Source of the DNA: Clostridium sp. CCUG 7971
GTDB taxonomy: Bacteria; Bacillota; Clostridia; Peptostreptococcales; Peptostreptococcaceae
Length of the DNA stretch: 64,000 nucleotides
Assembly (NCBI RefSeq): GCF_017590215.1
Contig: NZ_JAFFPK010000042.1
Location: 32,116-96,115 of the forward strand
Direction: 5' to 3'
Shown: piece by piece, positions 28,801-37,638 of the stretch
Layout of the letters: the number at the start of each line of letters is the position of its first letter
How positions within the stretch are numbered: position 1 is the stretch's first letter
Program-made: the position numbers and the translations under genes
Notes under the pieces: generated by a model
The model's database searches: none
What the model was told of the DNA's origin: nothing
What the model saw: only the letters and a program-made list of their open reading frames with translations

Positions 28801-29273
28801 TTAGTTTGGTGAATATATACTTACATATACACCATATATATTTGATTCATTTGGAGTTGTCGTTACACATTTCCAAACTTTCTTTAACTCTTCATCTTTC
28901 TCAAAATATTTTCTTGAAATAGCATTTTCACTTACTTCCATACCAATGTCAATTCTCTCTAACTCTTTTGAATCCTTTTTATATACTGGAATTATATTGT
29001 ATCCCTTATTTCTCACATTTACTGTAAAAGGAGTCCTTTTAGGCATTTCTTCCATATTTTCAGACATTTCATTTTTATTAATTGGTAACCTATTATTTTC
29101 AGTATAATATACCATTGAAGATGACTTAAATGCATTAAGCTCCGATTTTAATTTTGCCATTTTAGAATTGTTTATATTTTTAAATAATGCCGGCAATGCT
29201 ACTGCTGCCAGTATTCCTATTATTGCTATTACCACTAATAACTCTACTAATGTAAACCCTCTATTTTTTTCAT
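28801..29273 (-). pseudogene. Type IV pilin with one-base frameshift in the leader
   Basis: From the ATG at 29273 (GAGGA upstream) the frame stops after eight codons. Adding one A to the A7 run (plus-strand T7 at 29264-29270) restores MKKNRGFTLVELLVVIAIIG and a normal 157-aa pilin. The rest of the protein is open to 28801, with YYTENNRLP and a Cys near the C-terminus. Such a poly-A tract right behind the start could also slip in vivo (phase variation), but other genes in this window show the same defect, so a sequencing under-call is more likely. Confidence 0.8.
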
Positions 29274-29321
29274 AATATATTCCTCTATCTTTTATACTAA
29301 ATTAATAATTAAAGCATTTTA

Positions 29322-29816
29322 TTATTGTGGGGCTATATTCATTAAAAAATGTCCACTATTTACATCTATACCCCCATTCGATTTTTCTTTTATGTACTTA
29401 GAAAATCTATTTATAACATTTATAGAAGATTGGTTCATATCTTTTCCATGTACTACTACTGAATTTTTATTACTATTAATTGAAATATAATATCTTCCTC
29501 CAAATGGAGTTTCATCTATTATACTATCAAAGTAATCTTGTATCTTTTTTTGTTCACTCAGATAAGAATGTAGTCTTATTGTATTTGAACCATCTGGATT
29601 TGCTACTATTTCTGACTTTAATTTATAGTTATTATCTGAGTAATATTGAGCTATACCAGCCTTTATAACGCTATAATCAGATAGTAATTCTGAAACTTTA
29701 GCCTTATTTATATTATCAAATAATGCTGGTAATGATACTACTGCTAATATTCCTATTATTGCTATTACTGCTAGAAGCTCTACTAAGGTAAATCCTTTAT
29801 TATTTTTATACCTCAT
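29322..29816 (-). CDS. pilA: Type IV pilin, promoter-proximal (PilA1-like)
   Basis: A 164-aa pilin: leader MRYKNNKG, then FTLVELLAVIAIIGILAVV with Glu5, followed by the alpha-1 spine and a mostly beta ectodomain (FGGRYYISINSNKNS). It is the first gene behind the c-di-GMP-II riboswitch, the place of pilA1, the major pilin in C. difficile, so it is probably the main subunit here. AGGAGG precedes the ATG. Processed by PilD and assembled by PilB/PilC. Confidence 0.9.
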   Translation of the reverse strand: MRYKNNKGFTLVELLAVIAIIGILAVVSLPALFDNINKAKVSELLSDYSVIKAGIAQYYSDNNYKLKSEIVANPDGSNTIRLHSYLSEQKKIQDYFDSIIDETPFGGRYYISINSNKNSVVVHGKDMNQSSINVINRFSKYIKEKSNGGIDVNSGHFLMNIAPQ

Positions 29817-29878
29817 TGCATCCCTCCTATGCTTTCCCTTATATACCCAACCTTTACCATTTAAATAAATTAGAACAT

Positions 29879-29920
29879 AAAAAATGACTATACTTCAATG
29901 ATAATGAATTGAATATAGTC
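29879..29920 (-). terminator. Riboswitch-controlled terminator before pilA
   Basis: On the minus strand GACTATATTCAAT pairs with ATTGAAGTATAGTC, then CATTTTTT. Its 5' arm shares CTATA with the P1 helix of the upstream aptamer, so the two folds exclude each other. Confidence 0.8.
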
Positions 29921-29990
29921 GTCGGTTGCGCTACTAACTCCATACATCCAAAGCGCCCATATACTGGATGTACTTCTTTGTTACTCTATA
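29914..29990 (-). promoter_or_regulatory. Type II c-di-GMP riboswitch (pilA leader)
   Basis: The minus strand carries the class II c-di-GMP hallmark GAGTTAGTAGCGCAACCGAC (29940-29921), with upstream AACAAAGAAG, GTATATGGGCGC and a hairpin ATCC...GGAT. GCGC at both positions can form the pseudoknot. P1 pairs TATAG (29990-29986) with CTATA (29918-29914). Ligand-stabilised P1 would prevent the terminator, so c-di-GMP should turn pilA on, as reported for the pilA1 riboswitch of C. difficile. Confidence 0.9.
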
Positions 29991-30010
29991 TAAAAATTGT
30001 ACTTTAGTAT

Positions 30011-30040
30011 ATTATACTTTAGCATAATATAACCAGTCAA
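30011..30040 (-). promoter_or_regulatory. Sigma-A promoter of the pilin/pilus transcript
   Basis: TTGACT (30040-30035), 18-bp spacer, TATAAT (30016-30011) on the minus strand; the transcript would start about 10 bases before the aptamer. Confidence 0.75.
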
Positions 30041-30086
30041 CACATGTTGGAAATTTTTTCAAATTATAATTACTTATGTAAATAAT

Positions 30087-30120
30087 AAATGCACCTACAT
30101 TATAAAAATGAGGTGCATTT
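30087..30120 (-). terminator. Terminator after prs
   Basis: AAATGCACCT and AGGTGCATTT arms, 7 bp past the prs stop. Confidence 0.75.
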
Positions 30121-30126
30121 TGTTAA

Positions 30127-31077
30127 TTAGAATAATACACTAACTGATTCGTTAGCAAATATTTTCTTTATAGCATTTCCAAATAATGGAGCTACTGTTT
30201 TAACTTTTATCTTATCTATTTTCTTTTCTTCTGAAAGTTGTATAGTATCAAGTACAATTAATTCATTTATTGCTGAATTATCTATTCTTTCTATTGCTGG
30301 ACCTGATAATACACCATGAGTACAACAAGCGTAAACTTCTTTAGCACCGAATTCCTTAAGAGCATTTGCAGCATTTACTATTGTTCCTGCTGTATCTATC
30401 ATATCATCTAATAATATAACATTTTTACCTTTAACTTCTCCAATTATATTCATTACTTCACATACATTAGCCTTAGGTCTTCTCTTGTCTATTATAGCTA
30501 TTGGAACTTCTCCGTTTAAGCTATTAGCAAACTTTCTTGATCTAGCAACACTTCCTAAGTCTGGAGAAACTACTACTAAATCTTCTATGTTTTTTTCATT
30601 GAAGTAATCAGCTAATATATTTCCACCTTGTAAGTGATCTAATGGTATATCAAAGTATCCTTGAATTTGTGCAGCATGTAAATCCATAGTTAATACTCTG
30701 TCTGCCCCAGCAGCTGTTATAAGGTTAGCAACTAACTTAGCTGTGATTGGATCTCTTGATTTCGCTTTTCTGTCTTGTCTAGCATATCCGTAATATGGTA
30801 TAACTGCTGTTATTCTACCAGCAGATGCTCTTCTTAATGCATCTATCATTATTAATAGTTCCATTAGGTTATCATTTACTGGACTGTTAGTAGATTGAAC
30901 TACGAAAACATCGCATCCTCTTACTGTTTCGTTCATGTTTAAACATATTTCACCATCACTAAATGTACCCACTTCACAATCTGATACTGGTACACCTATA
31001 AAATCAGCAATCTTTGATGCTAATTCCTTAGATGAATTTCCTGCAAGTATTTTGATTTCGCTTCCGCTAGTATTCAT
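30127..31077 (-). CDS. prs: Ribose-phosphate pyrophosphokinase
   Basis: A 316-aa PRPP synthase, making phosphoribosyl pyrophosphate from ribose-5-phosphate and ATP. Motifs: [12 protein letters not shown] at 9-20, [10 protein letters not shown] near 97, [14 protein letters not shown] near 130, [15 protein letters not shown] near 168, and the PRPP loop [14 protein letters not shown] near 214. Good GGGAGG seven bases upstream. It lies downstream of glmU, the conserved glmU-prs pair, and is followed by a terminator before the pilus promoter. Product feeds purine, pyrimidine and NAD synthesis. Confidence 0.97.
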   Translation of the reverse strand: MNTSGSEIKILAGNSSKELASKIADFIGVPVSDCEVGTFSDGEICLNMNETVRGCDVFVVQSTNSPVNDNLMELLIMIDALRRASAGRITAVIPYYGYARQDRKAKSRDPITAKLVANLITAAGADRVLTMDLHAAQIQGYFDIPLDHLQGGNILADYFNEKNIEDLVVVSPDLGSVARSRKFANSLNGEVPIAIIDKRRPKANVCEVMNIIGEVKGKNVILLDDMIDTAGTIVNAANALKEFGAKEVYACCTHGVLSGPAIERIDNSAINELIVLDTIQLSEEKKIDKIKVKTVAPLFGNAIKKIFANESVSVLF

Positions 31078-31160
31078 TGGTATCCTCCCGAAAATTTAAA
31101 AACTATGATATATTTATTAATAAATTTTAGGCTAATCTTTAGTCTAAAATAATAAGCTAA

Positions 31161-32534
31161 TTATTTGTTATCTTTTGAGTCTTTCTTTTCTACCCAGCCT
31201 TCTTTTACTACCTGTCTTTGTCTTGCTATTGCTAATGATCCTTGTGGAACATCATCAGTTATAGTAGATCCTGTAGCAATGTATCCCTTCTCTTCTACAG
31301 TTACAGGTGCAACTAGGTTAGAGTTTGACCCTATAAATGCTCCATCTTTTACTACTGATTTAAATTTATTTTTTCCATCGTAGTTTACAAATACTACTCC
31401 ACAACCTATATTTACATTCTTACCAACATGGGCATCTCCTATATAAGAAAGATGTGATGCTTTAGAGTTGTCTTCTATAGTAGCATTTTTAACTTCTACG
31501 AAGTCTCCTATTTTAACATTATTTCCTATATTACTCTTTGGTCTTAGGTATGCATATGGACCTACTGTAGTATTTTCTCCAACAGTGCTATCTATTATTG
31601 TTGAACTTTCTACTTCTGTATAGTCTCCTATTGTAGAATTTGTTATACTAGAGTTCATTCCTATTACACAACTTGAACCTATTTTTGTATTTCCTTTTAA
31701 CATAGCTCCAGGATATACTATTGTATCATTTCCTATTTCAACATCTGATTCTATATATGTTGAGTTAATATCTATTATAGTAACTCCATTTACCATATGA
31801 GATTCATTTATTCTTCTTCTCATTATTTCCTCAGCTTTTGATAATTCAACCCTTGAGTTAACCCCCATAAGTTCCTCTATTGTCGAACCATTGTAAGCTC
31901 CTACTTTTTGACCTTTATCTCTCATTATCTTGATAGTATCTGTTAAGTAATATTCTCCTTGAGCATTATTATTATCTAATAAATCTAATGATTTTCTTAG
32001 GCTCTTTCCATCAAAACAATAAATTCCTGAGTTTATTTCTTTTGCCTTCTTTTCTTCTTCATTAGCATCTTTTTGCTCTACTATTTTTAATAAATCTTCA
32101 TTTTCATCTCTTATTATTCTTCCGTATCCTGTTGGGTTTTCAACTTTCGTTGTTAGAACTGTTGCGTGATATTGATTTTCTATATGATAATCAAATAGTC
32201 TTTTTAAAGTTTCTTCTTTCACTAGAGGTGTGTCCCCACAAAGAACCACTATTGTGTCATTATCATTTATATATTCTTTCGCCATTTTAACAGCATGACC
32301 AGTACCTAATTGTTCTGTCTGCATTGCTATCATACTATCTTGCGGTATTTGAGTTTTTACAGTTTCTGATCCGTGTCCTAATATTACAACTACATCTTCG
32401 ACACCAGATTTTTTAGAAACATCTATTACGTGGTTTACCATTTCTTTGCCACATACTTTATGTACAACTTTTGGATGTTTAGACTTCATTCTCGTACCTT
32501 TGCCTGCAGCAAGGATTATAGCTTTAAAGTTCAT
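31161..32534 (-). CDS. glmU: Bifunctional GlmU: GlcNAc-1-P uridyltransferase / GlcN-1-P acetyltransferase
   Basis: A 457-aa enzyme making UDP-GlcNAc for cell wall. The N-terminal nucleotidyltransferase domain (about 1-230) opens with IILAAGKGTRMKSKHPKVVH and includes VLCGDTPL. The C-terminal left-handed beta-helix (about 250-440) has hexapeptide repeats and the acetyltransferase motifs YLRPKSNIGNNVKIGDFVEV and GAFIGSNSNLVAPV. Start from GGAGTGGAG. It lies 83 bp upstream of prs and 190 bp after spoVG, as in Bacillus (spoVG-glmU-prs). Confidence 0.97.
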   Translation of the reverse strand: MNFKAIILAAGKGTRMKSKHPKVVHKVCGKEMVNHVIDVSKKSGVEDVVVILGHGSETVKTQIPQDSMIAMQTEQLGTGHAVKMAKEYINDNDTIVVLCGDTPLVKEETLKRLFDYHIENQYHATVLTTKVENPTGYGRIIRDENEDLLKIVEQKDANEEEKKAKEINSGIYCFDGKSLRKSLDLLDNNNAQGEYYLTDTIKIMRDKGQKVGAYNGSTIEELMGVNSRVELSKAEEIMRRRINESHMVNGVTIIDINSTYIESDVEIGNDTIVYPGAMLKGNTKIGSSCVIGMNSSITNSTIGDYTEVESSTIIDSTVGENTTVGPYAYLRPKSNIGNNVKIGDFVEVKNATIEDNSKASHLSYIGDAHVGKNVNIGCGVVFVNYDGKNKFKSVVKDGAFIGSNSNLVAPVTVEEKGYIATGSTITDDVPQGSLAIARQRQVVKEGWVEKKDSKDNK

Positions 32535-32688
32535 ATCTCCACTCCATTCATTTTTGTTTTATTCTCTATATATTTATATGTATTTATTTTATGTAAATTT
32601 ACTTGTTTGTATACAATGTCTTTAGTATCACTAACTAATATAGCATCTTTTTACAAAAAAGTATAGATTTAAACAAAAATTTTAAACA

Positions 32689-32714
32689 CAAAAAAGAGCC
32701 GAATAGTTCGACTC
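32689..32714 (-). terminator. Terminator after spoVG
   Basis: On the minus strand GAGTCGAA and TTCGGCTC pair (one U-G) and are followed by TTTTTT. Confidence 0.75.
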
Positions 32715-32752
32715 CCAATAATTTATTTTATATTTATAATTTTATTTTATAA

Positions 32753-33031
32753 TTATTCAGCTGCAACTTCTAGTTGAGCAACTGCTTCATGGTATGCTTT
32801 TAAAACAGAATCTTCTAATACTTCTCTCATCTCAGCATTTATTGGATGTGCGATATCCCTAAAGTTACCTTCTCCAACTTTTCTACTTGGCATAGCTATG
32901 AATAGCCCATTATGCCCCTCTATTACTTTTATGTCATGTACAACAAATAAATTGTCAAAAGTTAATGAAACTATACATTTCATTTTCCCCTCATCAGTTA
33001 TCTTTCTTACTCTTACGTCAGTTATCTTCAT
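32753..33031 (-). CDS. spoVG: Septation/sporulation RNA-binding regulator SpoVG
   Basis: A 92-aa protein starting [11 protein letters not shown], with [17 protein letters not shown] near 46-62 and [14 protein letters not shown] near 63-76, all highly conserved. SpoVG binds RNA (and DNA) and affects cell division, capsule and sporulation. The ATG at 33031 is chosen because the family begins there and GGGGGA lies upstream; an in-frame ATG ten codons earlier has no support. Lies between purR and glmU, the classic order. Confidence 0.97.
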   Translation of the reverse strand: MKITDVRVRKITDEGKMKCIVSLTFDNLFVVHDIKVIEGHNGLFIAMPSRKVGEGNFRDIAHPINAEMREVLEDSVLKAYHEAVAQLEVAAE

Positions 33032-33099
33032 ATCCCTATATCCCCCTTTTAATTTTGACAAATTAATATATTTATAATATTAGACTGTTTTTTATAATA

Positions 33100-33128
33100 A
33101 TTCTAGGAATCTTTACAATACCCTTCTT
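33100..33128 (-). promoter_or_regulatory. Possible sigma-H-type promoter of spoVG
   Basis: On the minus strand GAAGGGTATT and, 10-12 bp further, CTAGAAT resemble the sigma-H elements RNAGGAWWW and RNNGAAT. Bacillus spoVG is a known sigma-H gene. Match is partial. Confidence 0.35.
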
Positions 33129-33159
33129 ATTTTTATAAAATTTATTATTTTTTGTAGGA

Positions 33160-34044
33160 TTATTCTTCGTTGTCTTCTTCTAACGTATCTATGTCTTCAA
33201 TTATACTTTCAATCTCTTCATTTTGGTATTCATATTTGAATGTTTTTAAGTTTGGTTTTACTATTATATTTTCCCCATCTACATCTAATTGAATTAATGA
33301 TATATAGTCTTTTACCATTTTTTCTTCTGGAGTTATTGTTGATATAAATACCCCTGTTCCAATAACTTCCGCACCAAACTCATTCATCAGATCTACCATT
33401 CCCTTGATAGTTCCTCCACCTCTCATAAAGTCATCTATAAGTATAACTTTACTATTTGGCTTTAGTGCCTTTCTTGGTAAACTCATACTTTCTACTTTTT
33501 TAGAGTTATGACCACTTACATATGTCATGCTAAGCGTCGGACCTTCTGATACTTTTATGTCTTTTCTTATTATAACAAGCGGTAAATTCATAGCCTTTGC
33601 TGTCATTAAAGCCATAGGTATTCCTTTAGTTTCCATTGTAACAACATAGTCAGCATCCGAATAATCTATATTTGAAGAAAATATTTTTCCTATTTTAGAA
33701 GCTATAGTTGGATCATATATTAAATCTATTAAATATAAAAATCCTCCTGAAAGTATTCTTGATGTATCACTTATTTTCTCGCATAGTTCCATTAAGAATT
33801 CTTCATTTTCTGCTTTTGATGTTTTAGGTATGTATTTAACTCCTCCAGCTGCTCCTGATATAGTTATAACTTTACCTAATTCTAGTTTTTCAAATACATT
33901 TTTAACAACTATTAAATCTTCACTTATAGTAGATTTTGCTGCGTTAAATTGATTTGTAAAATGACTTAATGTAAATATATTGTTTGGATTATCAGATAGT
34001 ATCTTTACTATTGCTCCGATTCTCTCAGTTCTTTTAAATTTCAT
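33160..34044 (-). CDS. purR: Purine operon repressor PurR
   Basis: A 294-aa regulator: an N-terminal winged helix (about 1-75: MKFKRTERIGAIVKILSDNP) fused to a phosphoribosyltransferase-like domain with the PRPP loop VILIDDFMRGGGTIKG near residue 200. In Bacillus, PurR represses purine genes unless PRPP is high. The tail is rich in Glu/Asp. It is divergent from murC across a 227-bp gap with no PurR box that I recognise. AGGAGGG upstream of the ATG. Confidence 0.95.
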   Translation of the reverse strand: MKFKRTERIGAIVKILSDNPNNIFTLSHFTNQFNAAKSTISEDLIVVKNVFEKLELGKVITISGAAGGVKYIPKTSKAENEEFLMELCEKISDTSRILSGGFLYLIDLIYDPTIASKIGKIFSSNIDYSDADYVVTMETKGIPMALMTAKAMNLPLVIIRKDIKVSEGPTLSMTYVSGHNSKKVESMSLPRKALKPNSKVILIDDFMRGGGTIKGMVDLMNEFGAEVIGTGVFISTITPEEKMVKDYISLIQLDVDGENIIVKPNLKTFKYEYQNEEIESIIEDIDTLEEDNEE

Positions 34045-34271
34045 TAAATTTCCCTCCTACAATTGTAGTTGTATCCTTTGTAAACTAAGTAATGCACAAC
34101 AATATGTATTATGATATAATATTTGTTATGTTTTGATTAGTTTATAAATATATTATATATGTATGTAGTTTAGTATATGTATATTTATGATAAAATATTG
34201 AACATTTTATTATTATACCACATATATAGTTCATATTGTAGAACTTAATTAAAAAGAAAGGTGGTTTTGTT

Positions 34272-35624
34272 ATGAAGATACATTTCATTGGAATTGGCGG
34301 TATCAGTATGAGTGCTTTAGCTGAAATATGCCTTAATAAAAATTATAAAGTGTCTGGTTCGGATGCTAACGAATCGTACCTTTTAGATAAACTTAGATCT
34401 CAAGGTGCAGAAATTTTCATTGGTCACAAAAAAGAACATATCTCTGACGATATAGATATGGTTGTTTACACAGCCGCTGTTCACCCAGATAATGAAGAAC
34501 TTGTAGCTGCTAAAGAAAAAAATAAACTTACTATGAATAGAGCTGCTTTCTTAGGTCAAATAATGAGAGAATATAAAAACTCTATCGCGGTTTCTGGAAC
34601 TCATGGTAAAACTTCAACCACTTCTATGCTATCTACAATATTTGAGTATGCAGATTTAGACCCAACTATATTAGTTGGCGGTAACTTAAGTGTTATAGGT
34701 GGTAATGTTAAAATAGGTAGCTCTGATCACTTTATTACAGAAGCTTGTGAGTACGTAGATAGTTTCCTTAACTTTAATCCTAAAATATCTATCGTTTTAA
34801 ATATTGAAGAAGATCATCTTGATTATTTCTCTGGTATAGATGAGATAAAGGCTTCTTTCAATAAATTTGGTAAATTACTACCTAACGATGGATACTTTAT
34901 AATAAACGGTGACGATGAAAATACATCAGATATATTACATGATGTTAAGGCTACTGTTATAAAATACGGAAGAGAAGCATCTAATGATGCAATAATAAAA
35001 AACATAGAATTTAATGAGCGAGGGTTTGGAATATTCGAATTAGAGTACAAAGGTGAAAACCTAGGTAAGTTTGAATTAGCTGTTCCTGGACTTCACAATA
35101 TATATAACGCATCTGCTGCTATACTTACAGCGTTTGTTTCTTCTATAAACCTGGATACTATAAGAAAGAATATCCAATCTTATAATGGTGTTGGTAGAAG
35201 ATTTGAGGTTAGAGGTAATTACAATGGTGCATTAATTGTTGATGATTATGCTCATCATCCAACTGAATTAAAAGCTACATTATCTGCAGCTAAAAAAATG
35301 AAAAAAAATACTTTATGGTGCATATTCCAACCTCATACTTATACTAGAACAAAGTCTCTTTTAAATGAGTTTTCTGAAGCCTTCTATGCTGCTGATAAAG
35401 TTATAATAACTGATATATATGCAGCTAGAGAAGATGATCCAGGTGATATACATTCAAAAGATTTAGTAGAAAAATTATACCAAAACCATGTAGATGTAAC
35501 TTATATAAGTAGTTTTGAAGATATAGAAAAATATCTTCGTGAAAATGTTAAAGATAACGACTTAGTTATAACTGCTGGTGCAGGACCAATATACAAAGTT
35601 GCGGAAGCATTAGTACAAGAATAA
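34272..35624 (+). CDS. murC: UDP-N-acetylmuramate-L-alanine ligase
   Basis: A 450-aa Mur ligase adding L-Ala to UDP-MurNAc. The N-terminal Rossmann part has [14 protein letters not shown] at 4-17; the ATP loop is [13 protein letters not shown] near 104; ligase motifs include [24 protein letters not shown], and [11 protein letters not shown] near 318; the C-terminal domain has [12 protein letters not shown]. Start from AAAGGTGG seven bases before the ATG. One of few plus-strand genes here; it ends at a bidirectional hairpin. Confidence 0.97.
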   Translation: MKIHFIGIGGISMSALAEICLNKNYKVSGSDANESYLLDKLRSQGAEIFIGHKKEHISDDIDMVVYTAAVHPDNEELVAAKEKNKLTMNRAAFLGQIMREYKNSIAVSGTHGKTSTTSMLSTIFEYADLDPTILVGGNLSVIGGNVKIGSSDHFITEACEYVDSFLNFNPKISIVLNIEEDHLDYFSGIDEIKASFNKFGKLLPNDGYFIINGDDENTSDILHDVKATVIKYGREASNDAIIKNIEFNERGFGIFELEYKGENLGKFELAVPGLHNIYNASAAILTAFVSSINLDTIRKNIQSYNGVGRRFEVRGNYNGALIVDDYAHHPTELKATLSAAKKMKKNTLWCIFQPHTYTRTKSLLNEFSEAFYAADKVIITDIYAAREDDPGDIHSKDLVEKLYQNHVDVTYISSFEDIEKYLRENVKDNDLVITAGAGPIYKVAEALVQE

Positions 35625-35628
35625 TAAT

Positions 35629-35663
35629 AAAAAAGTATGGTAAATAATTTACCATACTTTTTT
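35629..35663. terminator. Bidirectional terminator between murC and the converging gene
   Basis: AAAAAAGTATGGTAAA and TTTACCATACTTTTTT arms with a 3-nt loop; convergent genes on both sides. Confidence 0.8.
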
Positions 35664-35677
35664 ATTATATACATTTT

Positions 35678-36472
35678 TTAATCTTCTATTTTGAATACTT
35701 CTTCTTTTATATAATCAAATAGTGTAGGTGTAACCTCATAGTAAGATACTGCTTTTCCGGAAGTTATCTTTATATAATCTTTGCTCATAGTTTCTACTTT
35801 AGCATCATAATTTTCACCCTTTATTTTTATTGTAAAGTCATACTTACTTCTCTCTTTACTCTTTTCTGGTTGAACTTTACCTACTATTCTTTTTGACCCC
35901 ATTTTATAAGCAAGATCATCAAATTTCCACTTATGAATTTTTTTAGTATCATCTTTGTAAATCACCTCTACATTTTTCCAACCCTTATATTGCTTAATAA
36001 AATCAAATGAGGTATATATACTTTCATCTATTAGCTTATTAAATTCTTTCTTAGTTGCCACTGGAATCTTATAGTACTCTTCTCTATTAACTGTATAAAC
36101 TCTAAAATAATTAAGATCTGTAGAAAATCTTACTCCGTCATCTGAATATCCATTATATACTGGACTAAATGATTCTGGATTTCTCACTTTAGCAAATTCA
36201 CTAAATAATACTTTTATTTCACCCCAATAAGTTTCTTCTATTTTTACATTTTCTACTTTAGAATCAGACACATATATCTTCTTCTTTGAACTTATTTGAC
36301 TTATAAGTGATCTTGTATCTTCCTCTTGCTGCTCTTCTATATTTTTAGTTTGTGTACTAGATTTCTCATCTATTGATCTTCCTATTTTAAATGCTATAAA
36401 ATATACGACAAAAAATAATACAATAGCACCTATAATCCAGAATTCTTTTTTTATTTTCCTTTTCTTAGCCAT
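35678..36472 (-). CDS. Membrane-anchored protein of unknown function
   Basis: I do not recognise this 264-aa protein. It has a basic cytoplasmic start (MAKKRKIKKEF), one transmembrane helix at about 11-32, a short acidic linker, and an extracytoplasmic region of about 210 aa with mixed helices and strands, no Cys and no clear enzyme motif. GGGGGA precedes the ATG. It is convergent with murC and downstream of the CDF transporter. It could be a cell-envelope or sporulation accessory protein, but nothing in the sequence says so. Confidence 0.7.
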   Translation of the reverse strand: MAKKRKIKKEFWIIGAIVLFFVVYFIAFKIGRSIDEKSSTQTKNIEEQQEEDTRSLISQISSKKKIYVSDSKVENVKIEETYWGEIKVLFSEFAKVRNPESFSPVYNGYSDDGVRFSTDLNYFRVYTVNREEYYKIPVATKKEFNKLIDESIYTSFDFIKQYKGWKNVEVIYKDDTKKIHKWKFDDLAYKMGSKRIVGKVQPEKSKERSKYDFTIKIKGENYDAKVETMSKDYIKITSGKAVSYYEVTPTLFDYIKEEVFKIED

Positions 36473-36543
36473 ACAAATTCCCCCTAAGGTTATATCATTA
36501 TAAAACTATTATATTACTTTTATCAACATTTTTTAAGATGTAA

Positions 36544-37452
36544 TTATTTTATATCACTATTTCCTAGGCAATTTTTGCAATCTTCGACACATGGCTCAAC
36601 ATGAACTGTTATTCCTTTTACAAATTCCATATCGTTTATTATATGCTTTTCTAGCTTATGAGCTATATCGTGCCCTTCTATTACTGTTAATTTACCGTCT
36701 ACACATATTGTTAAATCTATGTATGCCATAGCTCCATGTTTTCTACTTTTAAGTTCTCCTAATTTTCTAACACCTTCTGTATTTTCTGCTATTTTTATTA
36801 TTTGATTCGATTGTTCTTCATCTATAGATAAATCCATAAGTTCATTTACTGAGTTTCTTAATATGTCAATTCCTACCTTTGCAACAAATAATGCCACTAC
36901 TATTGATGCCACTGGATCTAATGCCTTAAATCCTAACATAGAACCTCCAATACCTACAAATGCCGCTACTGATGACAAAGCATCTGATCTATGGTGCCAC
37001 GCATCCGCCTTTAAAGCAGGTGAATTGATCTTGTTTGCTATCTTTATAGTTATTCTATATTGATATTCTTTTATAAGTACAGATATAACAGACACTATAA
37101 GCGGTAATACTGTTGGTATTTGAAGTTTATCTAAATTAAGTAAAGATTTAAATGCTTCTATTCCTATTGTTATAGATACAAATATTAATAGTAATGATAG
37201 TATAAATGATACCAAGGTTTCAGCTTTTTCATGTCCATAATTGTGCTCTTTATCTTGTGGCGTTGCTGATACATAATTTCCTATTAATACACCTACTGAA
37301 CTTACTATATCTGATGCTGAATGAAGACCATCGGCTATCATTGCATTAGATTTCCCTAAAACTCCTGCTATTATTTTTATTGCTGTTAAAATTACATTCC
37401 ATATTATTGCCTGTATGGTTACTTTATTTGCTTCGTCATATCTAGTTTCCAT
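36544..37452 (-). CDS. Cation diffusion facilitator family transporter
   Basis: A 302-aa CDF (SLC30-like) metal/proton antiporter. Six transmembrane helices; metal-site motifs AMIADGLHSASDIVSS near residue 35 (HxxxD) and ADAWHHRSDALSSV near 145 (HxxxD in TM5); a C-terminal cytoplasmic domain with HDIAHKLEKHI and a Cys/His-rich tail (HVEPCVEDCKNC). Likely exports Mn, Zn, Fe or Co; the exact metal is unclear. I place the start at the ATG at 37452 (GGGAGG upstream), not the in-frame ATG 14 codons earlier. Confidence 0.92.
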   Translation of the reverse strand: METRYDEANKVTIQAIIWNVILTAIKIIAGVLGKSNAMIADGLHSASDIVSSVGVLIGNYVSATPQDKEHNYGHEKAETLVSFILSLLLIFVSITIGIEAFKSLLNLDKLQIPTVLPLIVSVISVLIKEYQYRITIKIANKINSPALKADAWHHRSDALSSVAAFVGIGGSMLGFKALDPVASIVVALFVAKVGIDILRNSVNELMDLSIDEEQSNQIIKIAENTEGVRKLGELKSRKHGAMAYIDLTICVDGKLTVIEGHDIAHKLEKHIINDMEFVKGITVHVEPCVEDCKNCLGNSDIK

Positions 37453-37583
37453 AACGTACCTCCCTATTTCTTTACACAAATTAATTATATCCATTGTTAC
37501 TTACTTTGACGCAAAAACTTATTTTTCTATGAAAATGGATACATTTTACTTTTAATACTAATTATCAATACTCCTAAAATGAA

Positions 37584-37611
37584 AAATCACCTAGCCTAGG
37601 CTAGGTGATTT
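37584..37611. terminator. Terminator after the M20 peptidase
   Basis: Perfect inverted repeat AAATCACCTAGCC / GGCTAGGTGATTT with almost no loop; T5 follows on the minus strand, 28 bp past the stop. Confidence 0.75.
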
Positions 37612-37638
37612 GATAAGTATATTATACACTATCTCTTA

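Noticed and set aside
34045..34271. PurR-box or purine riboswitch between purR and murC
   Set aside because: No recognisable PurR box or purine aptamer; just AT-rich sequence.
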